From NCBI GenBank assembly GCA_002390675.1, contig DGPZ01000076.1:1-37614 (forward strand): a DNA stretch of 37,614 bases, written 5' to 3'. This document shows, in pieces, positions 16,918 through 26,000 of the stretch. Both the position numbers and the translations under genes were made by a program. This stretch comes from Deltaproteobacteria bacterium UBA4427. GTDB lineage: Bacteria; Myxococcota_A; UBA9160; UBA4427. Numbering within the stretch: the first letter of the stretch is position 1; each line of letters begins with the position of its first letter. The notes beneath the pieces are model-generated. The model was not told the origin of the DNA. It did no database searches and saw only the letters and a list, made by a program, of their open reading frames with translations.

Positions 16918-17312
16918 TTCCCGCTCTCGCAGCCATCGCCGTCGGCGGCACCCTCGGCGCTCTCCTGCGTGGAACGCTGGTCCGAATGGCCGGCAACCAA
17001 GATGATTTCGGCTGGTGGCCCAGGGGGCCTGCCGCCGCCACGTTGATCTCCAATACCCTTGGATGCCTGCTTTTCGGGCTCTGGCTCGGCTTTGGCAGTA
17101 GCTGGGCGGCAGAGTTCGCGGATTCCCTAGACCTAGAGCTGGGGATAACGATCGGCTTCTGCGGTGGACTGACCACTTTCTCGACGCTTTGTAGCGACGC
17201 GATTCGCCTCGCCAATCAGCTGGGGAGCCGAGCTGCGGGCCTCTACCTGGCGGAGACCATCTTTTTGGGCCTCAGCGCTTTCTGGCTCGGAGCCCTCGGA
17301 TTGGCCCTCTGA
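16914..17312 (+). CDS. crcB: Fluoride channel subunit CrcB/Fluc, second copy
   Basis: Second Fluc subunit of 132 residues. Motifs are VGGTLGALLRG (N-terminal Gly-rich turn), ISNTLGCLLFG (Asn in helix 2) and CGGLTTFSTLCSD, the canonical G-x-T-T-F-S-T break of helix 3 that holds the central Na+ and Phe box. It differs clearly from the first copy, so it is not a recent duplicate. A run of G (16901-16906) about 8 bases before ATG 16914 can act as the SD. The ATGA overlap points to coupled synthesis and a heterodimeric pore. No fluoride riboswitch is recognised upstream of either copy. Confidence 0.92.
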   Translation: MIPALAAIAVGGTLGALLRGTLVRMAGNQDDFGWWPRGPAAATLISNTLGCLLFGLWLGFGSSWAAEFADSLDLELGITIGFCGGLTTFSTLCSDAIRLANQLGSRAAGLYLAETIFLGLSAFWLGALGLAL

Positions 17313-17351
17313 GCAAATGAATTGCCCCGCAGGTTCGTGACATGGCCCCTA

Positions 17352-17427
17352 CGCCTCGCTGAGGCGGTCCCAAGTCGTTACACTGCGCGCGCCCGCAAAT
17401 GCGGGCGTGATCGCTCCGCTTGGCGGA
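17352..17427 (+). repeat. Three consecutive stem-loops between crcB and the carboxylase gene
   Basis: CGCCTC-gct-GAGGCG (17352-17366), CGCCCGC-aaat-GCGGGCG (17390-17407) and TCCGC-ttg-GCGGA (17415-17427) lie in a row in the gap 17313-17551. None is followed by a T-run, so they are not classical terminators. They could be the end of the crcB message or a structured leader of the carboxylase message. Confidence 0.5.
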
Positions 17428-17551
17428 CCGACCTTTGAATCAAACCAAGTCAAACCAGCGCCCCCTCCGCGTCGCAGTCAGCCGTGTAGGTACGCATGCA
17501 GAAGGTCCGCCGTCGTCTTTTAGATGGCCGCGAGCACCTCGCCCGAGAATC

Positions 17552-19225
17552 ATGGCCGAACCCCAGTATTCGCTATCAAACCCGCTTCCCGAACCCGCCG
17601 AAGTCGCCACGCCTAGCCCGGCGACAGACGACGCCGCTCCCGCTGGCAGCTATGACGCTGCTCTCGCGCTCGGCGAGGACTTGATCCAGCGTCCGATCGC
17701 TGGCGGCGGCCCCGCCCGCGTACGCGTCCAGCACTCCAAGGACCGCATGACGGTCTGGGAGCGCATCAAGGTGTTGACCGACCGCGAGCCGATGATCCTC
17801 TATCGCAACTGGGGGCCGGAACTCGATGGCGCCTCGATCGTGACGGGCATCCTCGACATAGACGGCCGCGATGTCGCCGTCTACGGACACGACTTCACTG
17901 TGCGCGCCGGCTCGATAGACGCGACGAACGGCGCCAAGCTCGCTCGCCTACTTTGTATGGCCGGCGAAAAAGGCATTCCAGTCATTGGCATGAACGACTC
18001 CGCTGGCGCCTTCGTCCCCGCCGGCGTCGGCGGCCTCGACGGATACTCCGAAGCCTTCACGGCTCTGCGCAAGATTAGCGGCGTCGTGCCCGCGATCAGC
18101 TTGATGTTCGGTTATAACGCTGGCGGCGGCGCGTATTTGCCTCGCCAGGGCTCTTTCATGATTCAGTGTGACGAAACGTTCATCGGCCTAACAGGTCCGG
18201 GCGTTGTCAAGAGCGTGCTGGGCGAAGACGTAACGGCAGACGAACTCGGTGGCCCCGGCGTACACGGCCAAAGCGGCGTCGCTGACCTCGTCACTCACGA
18301 CGAACTCGGCTCGCTACGAACCGCGCTCCGCCTGCTCAACTATCTGCCCGATAACAACAAGAGCCTTGCGCCCTTCCACAAGACATCGGATCCAGTAGAT
18401 CGCTATACAGAAGAAGAGGACCGGCTCTTCCGCCGAACCTTTGACTCTCCCGCTGGCATGAACGCGCCGATGGATATCGGCCTTTACCTGCAGCAGATCT
18501 GCGACCACGGCGAGTTCTTTGAAATTCAGCCCCAGCGTGCGCGCAACATGGTGACAGCATTCGGTCGACTCGGCGGCTGGGTGACGGGCTTCGTCGCCAA
18601 TAACTCGGCGGTCTCGAGTGGACAGATCGACATAGACGCGGCCCTAAAGGCCACGCGATTCATTCGCTTCTGCAACCTCTACAACATCCCCCTGCTCTTC
18701 GTGGAGGACACGACGGGCTTCCTCCCCGGCACGGAACAGGAATCCCGCGGCATTATCCAAGCGGGTAGAAAGCTCCTCGACTCGATCATAGACATCCGCA
18801 CGCCGCGTATGACCATGATCATTCGAAATGCCTTCGGCGGAGCCTACGCGGCCTACAACTCGCACTACACGGGTGCCGATCTGGTCTTCGCAATGCCTAT
18901 GGCGCGCGTCGCCGTGATGGGTGCAGCCGGTAAGGACTTCGTCTTCAAGGACGAAATGCGCGCCATCGCCGCCGCCCACAAAAAGGCGCTTAAGGGTGGG
19001 GCCAGTGAGGCAGATGCGAATCGCGATCGGGATGCTTCGCTCGCGGCACTGACAACACGCTACGAAGACCAACTCATGAATCCGAAAGAAGCGCTTTCCC
19101 TAGGTTCGGTGAGCCGTATTGTGATGCCTGGCGAAAGCCGACGCATTCTGGCTCGAAACCTGGACTTCCTCATGAGGAAGTACACGCCCGGTCCAATGGG
19201 CGGCCCCCAACGCGAACACGAATAA
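17552..19225 (+). CDS. Acyl-CoA carboxylase carboxyltransferase subunit (beta)
   Basis: Carboxyltransferase of a biotin-dependent acyl-CoA carboxylase, a two-crotonase-fold protein of 557 residues (typical PccB about 510-540). The oxyanion-forming Gly pairs appear as FGYNAGGGAYLPRQ in the N-half and RNAFGGAYAAYNSHYTG in the C-half. Other family segments are VYGHDFTVRAGS, MNDSAGAFVPAGV, TGPGVVKSVLGE and VEDTTGFLPGTEQE. ATG 17552 gives the best start. A TTG at 17420 would add 44 residues unlike the family and lies in a hairpin. The residues that set acyl-chain choice (Asp/Ile422-like) cannot be assigned safely, so acetyl-, propionyl- or longer acyl-CoA is possible. It is followed 84 bases later by the biotin carboxylase/biotinyl gene, its partner. 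Confidence 0.93.
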   Translation: MAEPQYSLSNPLPEPAEVATPSPATDDAAPAGSYDAALALGEDLIQRPIAGGGPARVRVQHSKDRMTVWERIKVLTDREPMILYRNWGPELDGASIVTGILDIDGRDVAVYGHDFTVRAGSIDATNGAKLARLLCMAGEKGIPVIGMNDSAGAFVPAGVGGLDGYSEAFTALRKISGVVPAISLMFGYNAGGGAYLPRQGSFMIQCDETFIGLTGPGVVKSVLGEDVTADELGGPGVHGQSGVADLVTHDELGSLRTALRLLNYLPDNNKSLAPFHKTSDPVDRYTEEEDRLFRRTFDSPAGMNAPMDIGLYLQQICDHGEFFEIQPQRARNMVTAFGRLGGWVTGFVANNSAVSSGQIDIDAALKATRFIRFCNLYNIPLLFVEDTTGFLPGTEQESRGIIQAGRKLLDSIIDIRTPRMTMIIRNAFGGAYAAYNSHYTGADLVFAMPMARVAVMGAAGKDFVFKDEMRAIAAAHKKALKGGASEADANRDRDASLAALTTRYEDQLMNPKEALSLGSVSRIVMPGESRRILARNLDFLMRKYTPGPMGGPQREHE

Positions 19226-19309
19226 GCAGCATCTCGTTAGGCGCTGTATCTATCACGAGTCCCCCCAAGCCTCGAATCCGAACATCCTGAAGAACGAGAA
19301 AAGAAACTC

Positions 19310-22063
19310 ATGCTGAATCGCAATGGCGAAAATATCCGAGCCCACGAAGTCGACTCGGAGTGGATCCAATCCTTCGACGTCTCCGACGTCAAATGCCTAG
19401 TGGTCTGTCGCGGCCCCGTCCGTAAAGAGGCCTTCGACATCTTCGATGCGATCGGCATCCGCGAATACGGAATGCTGCTCTCGGAGAAGGACTCTGTCGT
19501 CTACCCGCGCTGCTTGGCGCCGGAACTACGCGACCTGCGCTTCCCCGGAAACGTCCACCGCGTCGCCGACTACATGGGTGTCGGCCAGGAAGAGAAGCTT
19601 GAGCGAATCGCCGAGATCGTTGAGATTGCAGAGTCCAACGACTACACGCATATCTTCGCTGGCTACGGATTCATGGCCGAGGATGCGGACTTCGTCGAAG
19701 CCATCGAGGCTGCGCCTAACGTTGATTTCATGGGCCCTTCTTCGGGCGTCATCCGGCGCGCGGGTGCGAAAGACGAGGCGAAGAAACTCGCTCGCGGCCT
19801 AGGTAATGCCGTCGTTCCCGGAATCGACAATGTCTCCTCCCTCGCGCTGATCGATCGCGAAAGCGACCGCAAGGCGCTTGAAGCCCTCGCAAAGAAGCAC
19901 TCGCTCGGATTCAAGTGGGACGGCAACCTCGAACTCGTTGAAAATGCAGAAGCCCTGCTTCAGCTCGGTTATTCCCAGTCGATCGAGCTAGTAACGATCG
20001 AAGAACTCCAGAAGGCCGCCGAGCGTGAGTCACGCACCATCTGGGAGCAATACCCTGGCAAGCGCATCCGCTACAAGTGCATCGGTGGCGGCGGCGGAAA
20101 GGGCCAGCGCGTCGTCACGCAAACAAGTGAGACTGCGGCGGCCGTGATGGACATCCTGGCTGAGCAGAAAGTCTTAGAAGCCGGCTCGAATCGAAACTTC
20201 CTGATCGAACTCAATCTCGAGACGACACGACATAACGAGATCCAAGTGGTGGGCAACGGCGAGTGGGCGATCAGCCTTGGCGGCCGCGATTGCTCGATTC
20301 AGATGCGCGAGCAGAAACAGCTCGAGTTCTCACTGACGGATGAACTCCTCGAAGTCGCTGCTAAGGAGACGAAGAACAAGAAGCACGCTGCGAACCTGAC
20401 CAAGGAACGCGATACGCTCAAAGCGATGGAAAGAGACGGCGCGCGTTTCGGACAGGGCGTCGGACTCGACAACGTCTCCACGTTCGAGTGCATTGTCGAA
20501 GGCTTCGATCACTTCTTCATGGAAATGAACACTCGAATCCAGGTCGAGCACGGCTGCTCCGAGCTCGCCTACAAGATGCGCTTCACGAACCCCGACGACC
20601 CGACCGAGTTCTTCGACGTCGAGAGACTCATTGAAGCCATGGTGTTGCTCGCAAAGCACGGCCCGAAGATGCCCAAGCCTAAGCGCATCTTGCGCGCCAT
20701 TTCGGGTGCAGAAGTTCGCGTCAATGCTGTAAACGCTGCCCTCCAGCCCCATGCTGGTGGGGTGATCCGCGGCTGGTCAAAAGCGCTGCCCTTTGAACAT
20801 CGCGACGATCAAGGCATCGGCACCCGCAACCCGGATACCGGCTCTTTCCCGTACTACAATCTGGCTGGCGCCTATGATTCGAATATCGCTTTGGTGCTAT
20901 GCGACGGCAAAAGCCGCGCGGATAACCTTGAACGTCTCTCCGAAATCCTGCGGCGCATGGAGCTTCGCGGTGACGATCTAGAAACCAGCGTGCAGCTTCA
21001 TTACGGCCTCGTGAACTGGACCCTCGGCGTAGAGCCCATGATGAAGCCGAATACGCGCTTCATGGGTCCCTACCTAGCGGCAGTCGGTGCCACGGAAAAG
21101 ATTGCCCGAGACATCGATCTCGCGATGGCTGCTCAAATCCTTCTAGCCAAGCAACCTAACAAGTCCGCCAAGCAAGCCCTTGGTGCGCAGGAAACGCTGT
21201 TGCTCCGGCCGCTTGGACGGCTGTTCTCCGACGCCCATGCACTCACCGGCTTCTTGGGCCTATACGACGGGCGGCTCTGGCAGCGAACCGGTGACAAGGT
21301 CGAATTCTCCGAGAATCCGATTTTCTTCCTACGTGAGCTCTATCACTACCTCAACATGGAGACGGCACCGGGCAAGCCTGCGAGCGAGATGATTTGGGAG
21401 CATGACGACGCATTGCTCCAAGACGCAATTAGCTTCTATGAACGTGCGGCGACGGCCTTCGGCACCACCGAATGGCGTAAAATCGATGCGCGCTTCGGCG
21501 GGAAGCCGGCAGAGGAGTTGGTAGGCAACGACTCAGCTCTTTGGGAAGCCTGTCAAGCAGCGCACAGAGGCTACCAAGTCGGCGCACACCTCCTTCTGAT
21601 GGTGCCCCGAATAGGTGTCCAGTCCGAACTGCTCGACATCACCATCGACGACAACCTCGAGCCCATCTTCCCAGCGCGCTTCCTCGACGAGGACAACCAA
21701 GAAACCCTGCGGCGCGCCCTAGCGCCGCCGCCAGTCGCCTCCGCTAACGAGATCGTAACGCCCATGGGCGGCAGCTTCTTCGCACGCGAAGCGCCGCATC
21801 TGCCGATCATGATCGACGAAGGAGATCACTTCGAGAAGGGGCAGCCGCTCTTCATCATCGAAGTGATGAAGATGTTCAACAAGGTCCTAGCGCCCTTCTC
21901 TGGCACGATCACAAAGAACCTGATGCAGGACGTAGACGGCGCGGTCGTCAAGGCCGGCCAGGCGATCTTTGAGATCGAGCCCGACGAGATATTAGTCGTC
22001 GAATCCGACTCGGAAATAGCCGCTCGCCGCAAGCAAGTAACGGAAGCCACACTCGACGCCTAA
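19310..22063 (+). CDS. Biotin carboxylase with biotinyl domain, unusually long
   Basis: Alpha subunit partner of the upstream carboxyltransferase, 917 residues against 590-670 for ordinary AccA3/PccA proteins. The N-terminal biotin carboxylase domain starts near residue 25. The ATP-grasp Gly loop is IGGGGGKG (258-265), and the active-site segment is MEMNTRIQVEHG (404-415). Between VPG (169-171) and the Gly loop there are about 85 residues instead of roughly 30 in E. coli AccC, a clear insertion. The catalytic segment reads SIQMREQK where the usual form is SLQRRHQK, so the normal His is Glu. After the domain there are about 230 residues without a match I know. A C-terminal biotinyl domain (about 813-890) has the biotin lysine Lys854 in EVMKMF (V-M-K-M as in eukaryotic ACC). 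The gene is closed by a strong terminator. Confidence 0.9.
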   Translation: MLNRNGENIRAHEVDSEWIQSFDVSDVKCLVVCRGPVRKEAFDIFDAIGIREYGMLLSEKDSVVYPRCLAPELRDLRFPGNVHRVADYMGVGQEEKLERIAEIVEIAESNDYTHIFAGYGFMAEDADFVEAIEAAPNVDFMGPSSGVIRRAGAKDEAKKLARGLGNAVVPGIDNVSSLALIDRESDRKALEALAKKHSLGFKWDGNLELVENAEALLQLGYSQSIELVTIEELQKAAERESRTIWEQYPGKRIRYKCIGGGGGKGQRVVTQTSETAAAVMDILAEQKVLEAGSNRNFLIELNLETTRHNEIQVVGNGEWAISLGGRDCSIQMREQKQLEFSLTDELLEVAAKETKNKKHAANLTKERDTLKAMERDGARFGQGVGLDNVSTFECIVEGFDHFFMEMNTRIQVEHGCSELAYKMRFTNPDDPTEFFDVERLIEAMVLLAKHGPKMPKPKRILRAISGAEVRVNAVNAALQPHAGGVIRGWSKALPFEHRDDQGIGTRNPDTGSFPYYNLAGAYDSNIALVLCDGKSRADNLERLSEILRRMELRGDDLETSVQLHYGLVNWTLGVEPMMKPNTRFMGPYLAAVGATEKIARDIDLAMAAQILLAKQPNKSAKQALGAQETLLLRPLGRLFSDAHALTGFLGLYDGRLWQRTGDKVEFSENPIFFLRELYHYLNMETAPGKPASEMIWEHDDALLQDAISFYERAATAFGTTEWRKIDARFGGKPAEELVGNDSALWEACQAAHRGYQVGAHLLLMVPRIGVQSELLDITIDDNLEPIFPARFLDEDNQETLRRALAPPPVASANEIVTPMGGSFFAREAPHLPIMIDEGDHFEKGQPLFIIEVMKMFNKVLAPFSGTITKNLMQDVDGAVVKAGQAIFEIEPDEILVVESDSEIAARRKQVTEATLDA

Positions 22064-22111
22064 CTCTCGAGCGACATCGAGCGAAAAAAATCGGCCTAGC
22101 ATACCAAGAAG

Positions 22112-22145
22112 GCGCCGTAGGAATACCTACGGCGCTTTCGTGTTT
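22112..22145 (+). terminator. Intrinsic terminator after the carboxylase genes
   Basis: A perfect 10-base stem GCGCCGTAGG/CCTACGGCGC with loop AATA (22112-22135) is followed by TTTCGTGTTT. It lies 48 bases after the biotin carboxylase stop and is the clearest terminator in the window. Confidence 0.9.
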
Positions 22146-22306
22146 CAAGGCGCCTGCTCCCTGCGATCGCAAAGGTGCACACTCGATTCCCAATAGAAAT
22201 AACCGCTTCAATGCGAAAGCCTTTTTTCGCCGCACCGTTTCAGGCTGAAAGCAGAACTAGGAAACACACTGCATCACGCTGTCGTGGAGAACGACCGAGT
22301 TTCTAC

Positions 22307-22327
22307 GGAGCGCTCTTCAAGCGCTCC
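22307..22327. repeat. 8-base stem-loop ahead of the flagellin remnant
   Basis: GGAGCGCT-cttca-AGCGCTCC forms a perfect 8-base stem 21 bases before the first recognisable flagellin codon. It may be part of an old leader or terminator. There is no T-run on either side. Confidence 0.5.
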
Positions 22328-22348
22328 ACCAATGGTTGCGATGTTCTT

Positions 22349-22740
22349 TTGATCGGCTCCATGGGTGCTTCCCTCGGCGCGACCCCCTCGCTCAGGGGCG
22401 CCCTCAGCGAGATCGCCCAATCGAGTCGCCGTCTAGTCTCGGGACTTCGCATCACTTCCGCCGACGATGATGCCGCTGGGCTGGAAGTCGCCGAGAGATT
22501 CCGTGTGGGCATCGCGAGCCTCGGCCTGGTCCGGCTGAATATCGCTGACGAAATAGGGCTTTGTTCAATCCGCTCAAGATGGTCTGAGTGAAATATCAAA
22601 CCTCCTGCCCGAATCATGAGCCTTCTCCGCTCAATCCTCCCCTCCGGCCTATTTGGACCGACTAGAGGCCAACTCGCCAGCGAAATCCAGGCAATCCTCC
22701 TCGACATCGACGGCTTCGTCGGCACAACCGGCTTGGGCCA
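22349..22740 (+). pseudogene. Flagellin gene remnant, frameshifted
   Basis: A decayed flagellin N-terminal region. In one frame from 22349 the sequence IGSMGASLGATPSLRG aligns with the IGTNVASLAAQ opening of flagellins. It is followed by SSRRLVSGLRITSADDDAAG and then LEVAERFRVGIASL, matching the D0/D1 LSSGLRINSAADDAAG hallmark. At about 22562-22568 the frame breaks (one extra base): the next frame reads QSAQDGLSEISNLLPES, a good match to the following flagellin helix, and stops at 22612-22614. A third stretch from 22616, GLFGPTRGQLASEIQAILLD then IDGFVGTTG, fits the next flagellin helix. Beyond 22740 the similarity fades. The gene cannot make flagellin. No flagellar gene is nearby. The remnant argues for an ancestor that could swim. 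Confidence 0.8.
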
Positions 22741-23045
22741 CTTCAATCCCCTGAGCGAAGACACCCGCCAAATTGCTCTGGCATCGGCCAGGTCAACGCA
22801 AATATGTCGATCATGCTCCGCCTGCCCGGGCAATCACAAAATCCTTGCCAGGCCGCCGCTTTCGAGCGTTTGTTGTCTGGCCCTAAGCGCCGACACGCCG
22901 TAGAATCTCGGCCTAATCGTCCGCGCAGCTCCGACCCGGTCATCCGGATCCCCCCATGCCATCCGGCGCGCGCGGCCCGAACCGGTGGCTGTAGCCGGCT
23001 GTGGCCTTGCGCCTCAGTTCAGTGCTCTGGCCGCTCGAGGCCCCG
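22741..23045. other. Gap between the flagellin remnant and purL
   Basis: About 305 bases without an intact gene. The first half may be further degraded flagellin sequence, but this is not secure. The second half should hold the purL promoter and leader, for which no strong promoter hexamers are visible. Confidence 0.4.
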
Positions 23046-26000
23046 ATGCTCTCCTTGCGTGGTGCTCCCGCCCACTCGGATGCGCGGCGACGACGCCTGC
23101 TGTCCACTTTACGCGCTTCTGATCCCGGCCTTAGCGATATCGAAACGACTTCTATTTTCTTTATCGAAGTTGAGCGACCGCTTTCTGCCAAAGAACAGAT
23201 CGTTCTCGATGCGCTTCTTCGCGACGGCATCGACGGCGGAACGGGGGGGGAGGCCAATTCAACTCCGGAAGCCGATGTCCTCGAACTAATCGTCGTCCCC
23301 CGCTTCGGGACGATTTCGCCCTGGTCTTCTAAGGCGACAGAAATTGTTCTCAACTGCGGGCTCGATGCCGTTAAACGCGTCGAGCGCGGTACGGTCTACC
23401 GACTCATAGGAGCGGGCGCGTCCGATACCGGCGGTGCCTTCTCCGCCCAGATCCATGATCGCATGACGGAAACCGTGATCCTGGTAGAAAAGGAAGCCGA
23501 GGCGCTCTTCGCCCACGCGGAGCCGGCCCCTTTCCAGACCGTCGATGTGCTTGAGCGCGGAGCCAACGCGATTCGCGAAGCCGACCAAAAGCTCGGCCTG
23601 GCTTTGGCGCCAGATGAGGTCGATTACCTAGTAGCCAGCTTCCGGGAGCTACAACGTGATCCGACCGACGTCGAACTGATGATGTTCGCCCAGGCCAATT
23701 CCGAACATTGCCGGCACAAGATCTTCAATGCGGACTGGACGATCGACGGTGAAGAGAAGGACATTTCGCTCTTCTCGATGATTCGCAACACGACTAAACA
23801 ATCCCCCGACGGCGTGCTCTCCGCCTACTCGGACAACGCCGCGGTCATGGCGGGCAGCGACGGCGGTCGCTTCCAGCCGGATCCGAAGACGGGCGTCTAT
23901 GGACAGATCGATGAGCCCGCGCAGATTTTGATGAAGGTGGAAACGCATAATCACCCGACGGCGATCTCTCCCTTCCCCGGCGCTGCCACCGGCTCCGGCG
24001 GTGAAATCCGAGACGAAGGAGCAACCGGACGAGGCGGCAAGCCCAAAGCAGGCCTCACAGGATTCAGCGTATCCAATCTCCTGATCCCCGACGGCAAGCA
24101 GCCCTGGGAAATCGACCCCGGAAAACCTTCTCGGATCGCATCGGCCCTGGACATCATGCTCGAAGCGCCGATCGGTGGCGCGGCCTTCAACAACGAATTC
24201 GGCCGCCCCAATCTGGCCGGCTATTTCCGAACCTACTGCCAAGAAATCCGGGGCCCCGAAGGTTCCGAAGTCCGCGGCTATCACAAGCCTATCATGCTCG
24301 CCGGCGGACTCGGCAATGTTCGGCCCATGCACGTCGACAAGCTCGACACGCCTGCCGGTTCCAAGGTTGTAGTATTAGGCGGACCCGCCATGCTAATTGG
24401 ACTCGGCGGCGGCGCGGCCTCTTCCATGGCCACGGGCACGAGCGCTGAGAACCTAGATTTTGCTTCGGTTCAACGAGGCAATCCCGAAATCGAGCGACGC
24501 TGCCAGGAAGTCATCGACCGCTGCGTGGCACTCGGTGACGAAAATCCGATCCTCTGTATTCACGACGTAGGCGCCGGCGGCTTATCCAATGCGATTCCAG
24601 AAATCCTCGATCACAGCCATCTCGGCGGGCGCATTAATCTTCGCGACGTTCCGAATCTTGAGCCCGGCATGTCACCGTTGGAAATCTGGTGCTGCGAAGC
24701 ACAAGAGCGCTATGTCGTCACGATCTCGCCTGCGCGTCTCGCGGACTTCGAAGCCCTCTGCGAGCGGGAAAGATGCCCCTACGCCGTTTTGGGAGAGGCA
24801 ACTACCGAGCGCGACTTGCTCGTCGAAGATTCTCACTTTGACTCGCTTGAGCGACAGCCGATCGACGTCCCTCTCGCCGTGATTCTCGACAAGCCGCCGA
24901 AGATGCACCGTGATGCAAAGCGGGCGGATAAGCCGAAGGAAGCCTTCGAATCCGACGTAATCGACCCCGAAGAAGCGATTCGCCGTGTACTCCGCCTACC
25001 GACCGTCGGCGACAAAACGTTCCTAATTTCCATCGGTGACCGCACGGTCACAGGCATGGTCGCACGAGATCAGATGGTCGGCCCCTGGCAGGTTCCGGTC
25101 GCAGACGCGGCAGTCACGACCTCCGGATTCTCGACCTTCACCGGCGAGGCCATGGCGATCGGCGAGCGCACCCCGATCGCATTGATCGATGCACGGGCTG
25201 CCGCCCGAATGACCGTCGGCGAAGCACTTACCAATCTCGCGAGCGCTCCGGTTCCGTCCACGAATCAGATCAAGCTCTCCGCGAATTGGATGGCACCGGC
25301 GGGCCATGTAGGCGAAGACGCCAAGCTTTATGACGCAGTCGAGACGGTGGGGATGGAACTTTGTCCGGCCCTCGGAATAGCAATCCCCGTCGGCAAAGAC
25401 TCTATGTCGATGCGTACGGTCTGGGAGGAGGACGGCGAAGAGAAGTCGGTCACTTCCCCGCTTTCGCTTATCGTGACTGCCTTCGCCCCGGTCGATGACG
25501 CTCGCCTCTCCCTAACACCCGAGCTCCAGCATAAAGCGGATTCGATTCTCCTCTTAATCGATCTCGGATTCGGCCAAAACCGACTCGGTGCATCGGCCCT
25601 TGCTCAGGTCTACGGAGCAATCGGCAACGAAGCGCCTGACCTCGAAGACCCTGCCAAGCTGCGCGGCTTCTTCGATGCGATCCAGCGCCTCCTTCGCGAA
25701 CAACGCCTTCTCGCGTATCACGATCGATCCGACGGCGGACTCACTGCGACGATCGCGGAAATGGCCTTCGCTGGCGGAACCGGCGTGAATATCGAACTTG
25801 AAAGTCTTTCCGGCAGCACTCTCGGCAAGCTCTTCAACGAAGAGCTTGGCGCCGTCGTGCAGATTCGAGCGGAGGACCGGGATGCTGTGTTTGCGACGTT
25901 CCTTGAGTTCGGTCTCAAGGATGCCCTTCACGAGATCGGTGGGCTGCGAGACGACGATCGGGTCATGATTCTCGAAGGTGGCCATACGGTCTTCGATTCC

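Noticed and set aside
17420..17551. Upstream extension of the carboxyltransferase from TTG 17420.
   Set aside because: The added 44 residues do not resemble the family and the TTG is in a hairpin loop; ATG 17552 fits family length.
22303..22833. 176-codon minus-strand frame over the flagellin remnant.
   Set aside because: The plus strand carries flagellin similarity in three frames; the minus frame is rich in Arg/Ser/Pro as expected of an antisense shadow.
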